Shown here: one piece after another, positions 34,869-44,998 of the stretch
Layout: each line of letters begins with the position of its first letter
Position numbering within the stretch: the first letter of the stretch is position 1
From: Narthecium ossifragum
Lineage: Eukaryota; Streptophyta; Magnoliopsida; Dioscoreales; Nartheciaceae
Assembly (NCBI GenBank): GCA_963920575.1
Contig: OY986971.1
Location: 8,620,779 to 8,684,778 of the forward strand
Reading direction: 5' to 3'
DNA: 64,000 nt
Translations under genes and position numbers: made by a program
Notes under the pieces: model-generated
Database searches by the model: none
What the model saw: the letters and a program-made list of their open reading frames with translations, nothing else
Told to the model about the DNA's origin: nothing

Positions 34869-37800
34869 GTTTATCACGAAGACCCCAAGAGCAATTTGGT
34901 AAATTACGCCTTAGCGGTCAGTTTTACACCCGCGTTGTGCACACATAGCCCCATGAATGATATTTGTGTTTGTTAGAACCATAGGTGAGCTTGGTATCGA
35001 AAGATCCGAACTCGGGCTCGCGGAAGCTTGTCTTTAGGACAGCTAACAGCCCACGAGCGATCGATCACTCTAAGTAGCAATCGGTCGAACCCTATGTCAG
35101 CTCCGCCTTTGACATGTCCGGATAAGGATGGTGAACCGACATAGACGGATCGATCGCTCCCTGAGTGTCTGATGAATAAATTTTATATCTCGCAAATATA
35201 TGAATTGGTGAAATCAATATAGCAGCAAGACGAGTATCGTACCCACCGAGATTTGTATATATTATTAGGGTAAAACGCTAAAGAAGAATAGAAAGGAAAG
35301 AAAGTAAGAAACAAGATCTACTTGAAGTAAAACAACTAACAATGACGTAAGAAAGTGATAGAAATCTGATAGATGAAGACTAAGTTTCCGATTTCACCAT
35401 AACATCCTCATTCTATGCATTGAATCAACAAAATCTCAATTTAATTCCGAGGGTTCGTTCTTCCAGTATGATGATTCGTTCGGCCGCAGTGTCACTAAGT
35501 ACCCCTAGCTAACCCTAGCTAATGAACCCATAGCTAAGTGTCAATCAAGAATCCATTAAGTTCTGAAGAACATTCATGAACCAAGAATTGTCTAAGCTTG
35601 AACCCGGCTTCGACAAAAACTCATAAATTCATAGATCGTGCAAGATTAAAGATGAACCCTCGCCTAATCTTATATAAAACAATCTACCATACTTCTATTG
35701 GCCAGATAAAAGTATCAAGATCTTAGTTATAATAATGAATGAAATAAAGAATATAAATTGATTAAGAAATAAATTATTTCAATGACATAGAATGATTCAG
35801 TTAGGCTACATTAGTTCCTTAGCAAGGAAGCTAGCCACTCATGTTCATCATGAATACAACCAAAGTGGTCAAAGTAAATAAATAAAGAAGAAGAAAAACC
35901 AAAATCAAACGAGCTGCTTTATGTTGAAAACCACTCCCGAATTGTCTCTTTTGATAACCCTAAGACCCCTATTTATAGCCTCCAAAGCTTCTCAAACTCG
36001 GATTAAATCTAGGCCCTCTATTTTTCTCTTCCGCCAAACAAAAGATCGATGTTTTAGGGATGAAGATCGATCTTTTCATTCCGTATAGTTGGCTGCGCCC
36101 GAGGAAGATCGATCTTTTTAAAGGAGAAGATCGATATTTGAAAAGAAGGTACTCTTTGTCTGGTTCAACTTCATAAATGATTGATCTTTGAAATCATGCT
36201 CTTTGTCAACATAAAGATCAATCTTTTTATGCTATGAAGATCGACCTTTTAATTCTTACATTTCAGCTTCCTTTCAGCCATTGGTATTAAAAATATTATA
36301 ACTTCCTCTACAAAACTTGGAATCACAAACCGTAAACTTTTTCAGAAACTAGACTTCTAGAGCTTTCCAATCATATATAGTACATCATCTGGTTTTTCCT
36401 GAGAAGGTATAATTTAATCTTTGAAGTTGATCCATGTGATCTTTTCATCTTCTTTGCTTCTTTTGACTCCTATTTTTTGTATTTTCAAACAAGCTTTGTG
36501 AAGCATCATATAAGTGTAAAAAAATACTAAAGAGTCTAATTAAAAATGAAGAATCCAGCAATTGGACTAGTCATAAGGTTGTTTAAAGTATACTTTCATG
36601 CACTCATCAGCGACCGATCTGACACAGGCCTATAAAGACCCGCATGAACTCTCTGTTTTCTCTTTTCTTTTCTTCTCTTCTCTTCTCTTCACCGATGCTT
36701 GGATTCGCGATGGGAGGCTGTTCCAGAGGCTTGGGAGCCTCGCCAGCAAAGGGAGGAGCAGATCCATACCTCCCTTGCACGGATTAATCGAGGATTGATC
36801 GTGGATTTGCGTAGTTAGGTAGGATTCTTCACATAGGGCTTTTTGGTTGTTTTGATGCTTAATTAGTTGATCAATTTTTTGCTAGATGGTGCTACTTGGT
36901 ATAGTTAATATCTTATTGATGTTTGATTGGATTTTGGTTGGATTTAAACCGGATTTAAGTGAGTTTTTCCTTGATTTATTCCCGGATTTCTATTCTAGCA
37001 GAAACAACTATGTTCGAGCTTGTTTTCTGGTTTGAAAGTGCATGATCTCAGTTGATCTTTAATATAAAAGTTGTAGATCTCTGAGTTAAATTTCTATTCC
37101 AACTTGTTTTAGATTTTTTTGATTTATATACAATACATTGTGAATTAAATACCCAGGCTGTGCAGAACAGAGCTGCCAGTTTAATTGGTGACATTAAGTC
37201 CTTTTTTGTTATCCGATTTATTCGATCTTTGGATATGTGATTTAGGGTATGTCATTCAGTGGGTATATCAAGTTTCACATCAATCGGATGGTTAGATTGA
37301 AAGTTATGATTTTTTGAAGTTAGTAGTTCGCTTGCTTAATTCGATTAATCAAGCTTTTCATTATGGTCTTATATATATGTTATTATATATTGTGTAGGCC
37401 CTATGTGTAGCTTGTTGTTGAACCAAGGGGGTCACACCCCTTGGGATGTGGAGAATAAAATATTCGCTTTCCTTAGACCATTGCTATGTATACCCTTTTG
37501 GCGAGCTGTAGGCTACGCCCAGACTTGTATCTTATTTGGCATACTGTTGCATGCTCATGCTTCTGTATTTGTGCCTGGACATTACATGCATTTGATTGCA
37601 TTAGAATCATAAAGGTTAGGATGTGGGCAACGGGATAATCGCCGATACGACAGCTAGGGTAGCTCGGATCTAGCCTTAGGACCGAGGCTGGGTAGCAAGA
37701 TTAAGGACGAGATTGTTACTGTGATCATTGCTTTATAGAGATATTTGTTTAGTTGGCTATAGATAATAATATTTAAGGTTTAGAGGTCGTGTCATTTCTC

Positions 37801-38441
37801 TTGTGCCGATCTTAAGGTGGTTTATTTACTGTTACGCCTTGAGACGGTTTCTCACCAATGTTGGGGTTTGGGTTGCATTGGAGATGAAAGGAAATCCTTG
37901 TTTACTCTTCGTTGGGCACACTTCGAGGAGCGCTCAGAGCCAGCGTGATCCTCATCATGGTTTACTTTTCTGTTAATATAGTTAGCTACGCCTTAGGCTT
38001 GGCAGAGAGAGATGTCATAGTTTGTAGCTCCCTTCTTTGTGAGTGACGTAGAATAGAATCCTGCTGAGCTTAGTGCTCACTCCTACCCGGTCTGCGTTTT
38101 ACAAGTGCAGGCGTCAGCTCTTCTTCCTTAGCATGCGCTAGATAGGATTTTGGTGACGCGTCGACCTCTGGAGGTCTTTGAGGACTTGGGGTTCAGTTAT
38201 CCTTTTGGATTATTTCAATGTATAATTTTCTTCTGTAAGATTTTTGAGATAGTTTTGTAAATGTCTCGAGGATCAGTTTTGTATCAGAATCTTGAATTAT
38301 ATTAGAGATTTTAATATTGACCCCAAATTAATTATTTCATTTAGATGTCTTATTTCATTATAAATGCGCTAGTGATGAATTGAATAGATTAGGAACCCTC
38401 ACGTCCCAGACTGGATGGGTTCTTTGGGTCCGGATGTGACA
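34869..38441 (+). mobile_element. Ty3/gypsy LTR 'B', relative of LTR A, interrupted by a solo LTR
   Basis: From 34869 it parallels LTR A from about 14164 (tttggtaaattacgcc; gagcttggtatcgaaagatc; gcttgtctttaggacagct). After the inserted solo LTR it continues through the ctcttctcttctcttcaccg tract to a tgtgaca end followed by a primer site. The first 80 bp or so present in LTR A are not recognisable here. Confidence 0.75.
35170..36609. mobile_element. Second solo LTR, inserted in LTR B
   Basis: Begins TGATGAATAA and ends GCACTCATCA, 1440 bp, interrupting LTR B about 100 bp downstream of where 14437-15897 interrupts LTR A. Flanking pentamers gtgtc and gcgac match at three of five positions, so the target duplication is weak. 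Contains GATCGAT-type pairs at 36044/36065 and 36107/36129. No coding sequence. Confidence 0.7.
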
Positions 38442-38443
38442 AC

Positions 38444-38456
38444 TTGGTATTAGAGC
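38444..38456 (+). promoter_or_regulatory. Primer-binding site (tRNA-iMet type), element B
   Basis: ttggtattagagc follows the tgtgaca end of LTR B by two bases. One mismatch to the consensus. Confidence 0.75.
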
Positions 38457-38849
38457 GGATTGGATGGGTTTTCTGGGTCGGGGTGTGACCGAGACCCAGA
38501 GATAAGATTGGACTGTAGGTCCTAGGGATAGGAATAGGCTTGTGGTTAAGGTTTGGGTGTGGAATGGGATAGTTTTAAAGTTAGAACATCCTTGCATGTT
38601 TGTGACTGTTTGATGTGTTTCTTTAATCTGTTTGTTATTGGGTTTTGTTGGTTTCCGGATGTGACCTGACGTCTCAGGGGAGATCTGAATGTGCACCGGT
38701 GTCGTCTATTCTCTCGGCTGACAGTATCTCCCCCCGTGCTGGATATGAGCGAGTAGGCAATAAAACGTGTGTCGATTTTGTACTCTCGAAGAGGCGAACC
38801 GGCTGAGGTTCAGAGGCAGCGGCGAGATCGGAGACGACGCCCGTGGCCA
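38457..38849 (+). pseudogene. Leader and truncated gag start of element B
   Basis: Parallels the leader of element A (ggaatgggatagtttta; tgacgtctcagggg; gcgaaccg..tgaggttcagagg). It stops abruptly at about 38849, where the sequence becomes exon 2 of the CKS1 pseudogene. Confidence 0.6.
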
Positions 38850-39049
38850 GAAAGAAGGTGATTCTTAGGAAGCATCTTGGCCACCTCCGGAGGGAGCACC
38901 GCAAGCATGCATTTCGTCATACACAGACCATTTAAAACATGATTTACACCCAAAAACTCCTAGGGTTTCGGAGCAAACTCTAGGGTCTCCATACCGGTGC
39001 TCGTAAGCGTCGTCAAAGTACTTCTCGGAGTACTGGATCTGGCCCCCAT
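38850..39049 (-). pseudogene. CKS1: CKS1 pseudogene (exons 1 and 2 only)
   Basis: A duplicate of the gene at 48191-48843. The exon 1 equivalent is 38995-39049. It carries two extra bases after the ATG (ggccccc where the gene has ggccc on the plus strand), shifting the frame. The exon 2 equivalent ends at about 38907 and still reads [12 protein letters not shown], but the splice acceptor AG is lost (ATGCTTG in place of GCAGGCATG). One conserved Arg (KNRLLS) has become His. Sequence ends inside exon 2 at the junction with element B, so the last half of the protein is absent. It cannot encode CKS1. Confidence 0.9.
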
Positions 39050-39300
39050 CTCCTCCACTTTCTTCTCTCTAAATCTCTCTGTAAAGTACCAAGCAAATTC
39101 GGCAAAAATAAAAAAATTAGATCAAATGGTTCGCCTCTCGATCTATACTACGATTCGAATCATCAAATAAATCAGAAATCACAAATTAATAGAGTGACAC
39201 ACTACCAAAGCGGAGACCTTGAAGCAGGGGTGATGGTGTCCGAGCTCTAGAAATTTTCCGAAGGGAGTTACCCAAGCAATGGGAATCCGGATTTAAAGGG

Positions 39301-39310
39301 CTTGCTTTAG
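39301..39310. repeat. Pack-MULE target-site duplication, left
   Basis: cttgctttag, matched at 44731-44740 by cttgccttag (9 of 10). The empty paralogous site near 49096 has a single cttggtttag. Confidence 0.88.
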
Positions 39311-39889
39311 CAATTTTGCTAGCGCCAGGGCCCTTGCAAGGCCCTAGCAAGGCCCTGGCCACGTGTCTCCAGGTGATTTCGCCACGTGCCCGTTTAGCCT
39401 GCATACAGATGGGTGGTGAAAATTTTGATTTGGCGCTAACCATTCAAAATCACGAGCGCCAAATCAAAATCAAGAGTAGAGTCAAGCCCGGTCTTGACTC
39501 TATCTCTCCCCCCACAACCCCCCTCCCCGACCTCTCGCAACTCTCTCTCTCCCGGCGTCGGCGTCACCAGATCGGGGTTTTGAGACCCTCTCTCTCTACG
39601 GCTTGTGACCTGTCCACGCCGCTGCCCGACCTCACCACCTCTCTCCGGCGCCGACAAAATGGATAGCCATCCCGATGCTCTCTCCCCCCGCCGCAGCCCT
39701 CGGCTCTCCCCCCTCGCCGCCTCCATCGCCTCTCCCCCCCCCCCCCCCCCCGCCGCAGCGCTCGCCTCTCTCCCCTCACCGCAGCCGTTCCCCCCTCGGC
39801 GCCTCCATCGTCTCTCTACCCCCACCGCATCCATCGCCTCTCCCACCTCGCCGCAACTGTCGACTCTATCCCCGCCACAAGGTATGTTA
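39311..39889 (+). repeat. Pack-MULE left terminal inverted repeat
   Basis: Outer end caattttgctagcgccaggg; inner end cgccacaaggtatgtta. The inner half is C-rich (CT-rich runs plus an uninterrupted C run near 39734-39751) and holds Pro/Ser/Leu-rich frames from ATGs at 39659 and 39675. It ends in a consensus splice donor (AAG|gtatgt). Confidence 0.9.
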
Positions 39890-40440
39890 AACTTCCTATG
39901 CTTATGTCAATCTTTTAGATAGCTGTCTACAAGATCATCCAATTTCTCTTCTGTCAATTTATCCACATCCATCAACTGTGTTCTGATGCTCTCACTTGGT
40001 ATGACCTGTTTTATACATATATACATAATTAAATTTGGTCAGTAACTTGCAAGACAACAGTACGAGCCATTATCGAAGTTTTGATAAGGATGCATTAAAG
40101 TTGACAAATGTAGTGGACTTCTCAGTATCTTGTATCAAATAGTGCGTAGTGATGAACTTCTTACCTGTAGTAGCCCCAAATCAGAGGACAAATTCACAAT
40201 TCTTGTATCAATTTTGGTGCTTCTCTTTGTGTATGCAAAATTTTGATGGAAGCAGCCTTGTGAAATTGATCATTGGCTACTTTTCAGACATTGAGGTAAT
40301 GTAGTTAGCTTTTCTTTGCTGATTCTAACAGCTTGGGAGATAAGACTTTGGCTCTGTTTATTTTCTGAATTTCTTGCTGCTAAGGAGTATACAGCCATCC
40401 AACCTATTTGGCTTTATTTATGTATGTCATTCTTGTTCAG

Positions 40441-40652
40441 GTTTTGTAATGTGAAGACATCACTGACTCCTCCTCCCCCAGATCCGAATGAACCTTCCAA
40501 CGTTGCACAAGCAATTGCCTCATGGGGTCTGGATTATGTTGTGATTACCAGTGTTGACAGAGATGACTTAACTGATCAAGGAAGTGGTCATTTTGCTGAA
40601 ACAGTGCAAACATTGAAGAGCTGGAAACCAAAGATTCTAATAGAGGCCCTGG
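40441..40652 (+). pseudogene. LIP1: Lipoyl synthase exon captured in the Pack-MULE
   Basis: Lipoyl synthase is a radical-SAM enzyme that inserts sulphur into octanoyl groups to make lipoate in mitochondria or plastids. This 212-base exon encodes [38 protein letters not shown] and [18 protein letters not shown], unmistakable for the family. Splice sites on both sides are intact (ttcag|G and G|gtatga) and the exon is open throughout. It contains only the last Cys of the CX3CX2C cluster motif; the other exons are missing, so no enzyme can be made. Family positions Arg (TSRTP) and Pro (DDLPD) read Leu and Thr. It points away from the left terminal repeat. Confidence 0.92.
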
Positions 40653-41683
40653 GTATGAAGTAACTTATGTTCTTAAACCTGTTCCACCCAAATTTCTTAT
40701 CCATCTTGGGTTTCAGCTTAAATTGTCTCAACACCATCTTGAAGTATATCTCTGCTATCACTTGCATGGCATAAGCATCCCATATAAGCATTTTCCTTTC
40801 TTTTAGTATATCATTGATAGGACCTTCTTTGTAAAGATTGATTGCAATATTCCCTTATGGTTGATACAAATATATTAACTTGAACTGAAAATATGCATAA
40901 TGACCACTATATGCCTCTAGATACCATATTGTAGCTATTTTTGAAGCTATATATCATACTGGATTCTAGATATCATAGCTATTTTTGAAGCTATATATCA
41001 TACTGGATTCTAGATATCATAGCTATTTGTGAATCTAGACACCTTTTTTTAACCACACATTCTTAGCTACTTGTATATGAGCATCGGCTGTTAATGCTTC
41101 TAGCAACTGACTCTGTGTCTGATTCATTATTCATGTCTATATCCTTTCTAGTCAAAATTATTGCTTTCTCCACTTGATATCCTCAATATTTAGTCCTTCA
41201 ATTGTCCTATATAGTTGTAAATCATAACTTCTTTTAGAATTGCTTCCTTGGCACGCAAGAGCATCAGCCTTAATTAAATTAAGCATGTAAATATGGAGTT
41301 GAATAGTGGATGCAGGTAAACTGGCATTTACAGCCTGGTATGTGTTTGGATTGCCTGAGAGATCTCTGTGTAGCATATGCAAACTTTTTAGCACAAAATC
41401 AAGTGTCAGTTCTTTATTCCAGATGAAATCTGAATTCCCTAGGAGTTCTTCATTTCACATATAGTTTAATCACACCAAGACTACTGTGGAGATGGTGTGG
41501 AAATTTGTTGTGTTAGAGTTGTTGCTGACCTTTTTGGTGATTATTCTTTATAAGGTCTAGAAATAAATACGTTTATGCACTTTTTTTTTGTTTTTTTTTT
41601 ATGCTTTTGTGTTTGGAGCATTGGTTAATGGTTATGCATCATCAGGGGCGGTGCGATTTCTTCAACTAGTATGATCATGCAAT

Positions 41684-41936
41684 TTGTGGACGTGGGAAAA
41701 GGTGATCAATGCTCTCAGAGCAAGTAATTTGGAAATGGAGACAGTGATTGAGGATCTCATGGCAAATAGTCAAAGAATGAAGAGATTGATCAATGATCCA
41801 AGAGCAGAGATTCAGAAAATGGAGGTTGAAATGGAAAAAATGCAAAGCAAAAGAGGCCGAAGCTTTAACTGAACTTGAAGCTTGTAAGATGGAGGTGAAG
41901 AAGCTGGATGTCATGCTGAAAAGGAGAAAAACCTTG
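41684..41936 (+). pseudogene. Coiled-coil gene fragment of unknown origin
   Basis: Reads MWTWEKVINALRASNLEMET and then EIQKMEVEMEKMQ, with the heptad-like charge pattern of a coiled coil. A one-base shift near 41845 leads into EAEALTELEACKMEVKKLDV, ending at a TAA near 41936. I do not recognise the parent gene. Lying inside the Pack-MULE, it is probably another captured piece. Confidence 0.4.
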
Positions 41937-42983
41937 TAATTTTGAGCCAGTCAAGCTTGTATGTAAGAGTGACATAGAATAATTGATAAGATCTGTGTTG
42001 TATCTTTTCTGAATGAACTATAAGTATGTACTTTTTTTGGCAACAACCTTGTAATTTTGATAGCTGGTCAGTCAATACAAACCCTGAGCATAGCAAAATT
42101 GATGATCCTAAAACAAATTTTTTGTCACTACCTTTAGAAAGACATCATAGATGAGTTGATGCATCCCAGGGGTTTAAAAAAAGGAGCCCATTTCAGCTCC
42201 ATTATTTGGAAAACAGCAAAGTTGCCTCTAATAGATCATCAGTGCATCCCAAATTTAAAAGCCAGAGCTTCCGGGACTCAATAACAGTCTTACTATCAAC
42301 ATTGCCCCAATCTAGCTGTCAGTGACCACAGAGAAAGAATGAATTCAAATTAATATCCATCTTCTTGGTACACAAAAGACAATGATCATAATGAGCAAAA
42401 TGTCTTATTCACAACATGAGTTTCATTCACATAAATTGTTTGAAAGCAGTCATAAGTGACTGTACAATGTGAGCAAACGAGCCTGTAATTCGATGACTCT
42501 GTGCACATGCAACAATAAATACAGCCATGAAATTTTATCTGAGCACATAGGAGTAGAACTCAATGTGCCTATTTTTACATGGGTATAGAACTTTGCAGGA
42601 GAATAATCTCTTCATCCTCTCCTCTTTGTCGCCTTTGAATCTGAAACTAGTGGTTTGACACAGAGCCGAGGCTTAGTCACAAAGAGACCATGTCGAAGAA
42701 CCGAAACACCGACCACTAGAGATCCATGTGGTACCCCCGAAACTGGTAGCAATTCTACGCACACAGCTATCTGGATAAAGCAACAAGTAGATCATTAGAT
42801 ACTTCGATATAGTGATAACTTATTTCTGAGTTACATCAGTGAAAGAAACCTCTTAGTTATTTCTCACTTCTAATCCTTCCTTAATAAAAAAAAGTACCAA
42901 AGCCGCCAAGAGGCATAAGATTGTCCGGAATTGGTAACGGATGTAAAATTGCAGTGGCTTCATTTGCTTTAATGAACTTCCCA

Positions 42984-43395
42984 TCAAATCCTTGGAGCTG
43001 CAGGAAACAATTTGGAGAGTGAAATGGAGAACAATTATGTAGAAAAAATACCCAGCTAGGTTTCTTATATTCAGGAATCTCGAGGAAAGTCTAACTAAGA
43101 ACATAATCAAACGTTTGCTATTTTTGTTAACTGGTTTAAATATGTAATCCACTAAGAAAGAAGAAGTACCTCCCCCAATAGTAGCTTCTTGTAGTCGTTC
43201 GATCGAGTACCTATGCTGAGTAATGTACATAATGTACATAATAGGCACTCCAGGGATCTATACAAGGAAGTTCACGTAAGGACACCAATAAGCAAATCCA
43301 AAAGTTATCATATAGGCCTAACAATATTCACTTCATACCTTGCGTATCCTCCGCTTCAAGTCCCTATCACAAGTAGCCACAATGTAGCACGTATG
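42984..43395 (-). pseudogene. FCF1: FCF1 (rRNA-processing PIN protein) last three exons captured in the Pack-MULE
   Basis: FCF1/UTP24 is the nucleolar PIN-domain nuclease of the small-subunit processome. Exon a (43395-43339) encodes HTCYIVATCDRDLKRRIRK. Exon b (43257-43170) encodes IPGVPIM..ITQHRYSIERL and EATIGG. Exon c (42997-42984) completes APR plus Ile and a TGA stop. Donors and acceptors are intact and the phases join correctly (0, then 1), matching the family C-terminus (..IGGAPRY or F). Exon b has a 9-base duplication that repeats MYI. The first three quarters of the gene, including most PIN catalytic residues, are absent. The piece reads away from the right terminal repeat. Confidence 0.88.
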
Positions 43396-44155
43396 CTGCT
43401 CAGAGGGCAAAAAAATCCTCTATAAGTATCCCAATACCAACTTAGCTAGCGCCTAAGCTCATTAATTAGAACAAAAGGAAAGCAATCAATACTTCTATAA
43501 CAAAACCATAGTCAAAATGAAAATAAGGAGTCTACAAGTAATCTGAAAGTGCACACCAGAGGAGAAAAAACATCAAACTCAGTCCACAATAGAAACAGAA
43601 AGCATAGCAACAAACATATTTTTCCACATTATATGCAATTCAGACAAAATAAAGACTGGTGTTTCATTTTTCTTCCTGGATTGTACAGAGCTTCAGGGTT
43701 GGATAGTTTATCTATATGAAGTGATAATTTGGAAAAAATTATGAGACAAAAGAAAACTAGATGTATTCTGAAGCACTAGCAGCCACCATGCATGTGTAAA
43801 CAGCATGATGGTTAGTTTCTGAGATTCGTTATAACAATTAAGCCAAAAGATTCTCTCTCGTTCAGCATTAAGAATCTCTGACTGGTTGAATTTGACACCT
43901 CTAAATGTTCTAGAGCTTAAAGAACTCTGCCATTACATAAGAATACATAGAGCAAAGGCTCACACACACACGCACAGTGGGAGGGAGGGAGGACATACCT
44001 AAAGTGATGCAAGCTCCAACAACTATATTTACATACGCCTGAACAGGGGCTTGAGCATCAATCTCATCAAAATCACTAGCTTCATCACTTAGTGTGGATC
44101 CCTGATTTTATGATTTCTGGAATCTGGGATTGAGCATCAATCTCATCAAAATCAC

Positions 44156-44730
44156 TAACATACCTTGCGGCGGGGATAGAGTCGACAGTTGCGGCGAGGT
44201 GGGAGAGGCGATGGCTGCGGTGGGGGGAGAGAGACGATGGAGGCGCCGAGGGGGGAACGGCTGCGGCGAGGGGAGAGAGGTGAGCGCTGCGGCGGGGGGG
44301 AGAGGTGATGGAGGCGGCGAGGGGGGAACGGCTGCGGCGAGGGGGGAGAGGCGAGGGCAGCGGCGGGGGGAGAGAGCATCGGGATGGCTATCCATTTTGT
44401 CGGAGCCGGAGAGAGGCGGTGAGGTCGGGCAGCGGCGTGGACAGGTCACAAGCCGTAGAGAGAGAGGGTCTCAAAACCCCGATCTGGTGACACCGATGCC
44501 GAGAGAGAGAGAGTTGCGAGAGGTCGGGGAGGGGGGTTGGGGTGGGGGGGCGGGCTTGACACTACTCTTGATTTAGATTTGGCGCTCGTGATTTTGAATG
44601 GTTAGCGCCAAATCAAAATTTTCACCACCCATCTATATGCTAGCTAAACGGGCACGTGGCGAAATCACCTGGAGACACGTGGCCAGGGCCTTGCTAGGGC
44701 CTTGCAAGGGCCCTGGCGCTAGCAAAATTA
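44156..44730 (-). repeat. Pack-MULE right terminal inverted repeat
   Basis: The reverse complement of 39311-39889 with small differences, mainly in the length of C/G runs. On the minus strand it ends inward in the same splice donor (AAG|gtatgt). Confidence 0.9.
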
Positions 44731-44740
44731 CTTGCCTTAG
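44731..44740. repeat. Pack-MULE target-site duplication, right
   Basis: cttgccttag, partner of 39301-39310. Confidence 0.88.
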
Positions 44741-44998
44741 TGGAGAGCAGAGGAGTATAATCACTCTCATAGGAGGACGTGTCATGTCATGAATAGCTGT
44801 ACAAATGGGATGCTAGTGTGATACACCTCCTCTATGGCATCCTCTTGCTGCCACATAGTACTAAAATACATACATCTCTATGTAACGAGTCCAACGGCTT
44901 TTTTGAGCAATTTTTTAAGACCGGGCGGCATTTTGAAATTTGAAATCGAATGAATGGTCCCCAAAGTATCATAGTCGGCAGCACACCGGCGGGGATTT
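44741..44998. repeat. Segmental duplication, distal part (pairs with 49106-49377)
   Basis: Continues the CKS1 upstream region after the Pack-MULE (tggagagcagag; gtgtcatgtcatgaatagc; gagtccaacggcttttttg). Homology with the functional locus fades near 44998/49377. Confidence 0.88.

Larger units (their letters stand above)
38850..39310. repeat. Segmental duplication, proximal part (pairs with 48640-49090)
   Basis: Nearly collinear with 48640-49090, covering CKS1 exons 2 and 1, the 5' UTR and upstream sequence. It continues beyond the Pack-MULE at 44741-44998. Confidence 0.9.
39311..44730. mobile_element. Pack-MULE (Mutator-like, non-autonomous) carrying host gene fragments
   Basis: A 5420-bp element with long terminal inverted repeats (39311-39889 and 44156-44730) and a 10-bp target duplication, as expected of Mutator-like elements. 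It has no transposase. The interior holds an exon of lipoyl synthase (plus strand), an exon-like coiled-coil piece, and the last three exons of FCF1 (minus strand), i.e. fragments of at least two unrelated host genes. The insertion point is confirmed by the uninterrupted paralogous sequence near 49090-49105. Confidence 0.92.

Noticed and set aside
39436..39846. Gly/Arg-rich and Pro/Ser-rich frames in both Pack-MULE terminal repeats
   Set aside because: They arise from C-rich repeats with a long C run on the coding strand; not independent genes, though the inward frame is noted as a possible first exon.
42600..42790. Minus-strand frame with a possible acceptor reading VELLPVSGVPHGSLVVGVS
   Set aside because: Not recognised as any family; it lies beyond the FCF1 stop and may be 3' UTR.
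42853..42997. Apparent exon reading GFDGKFIKANEATAILHP downstream of FCF1
   Set aside because: In the correct phase after exon b this segment gives APR-Ile-stop, the end of FCF1. The longer frame is 3' UTR read out of phase.
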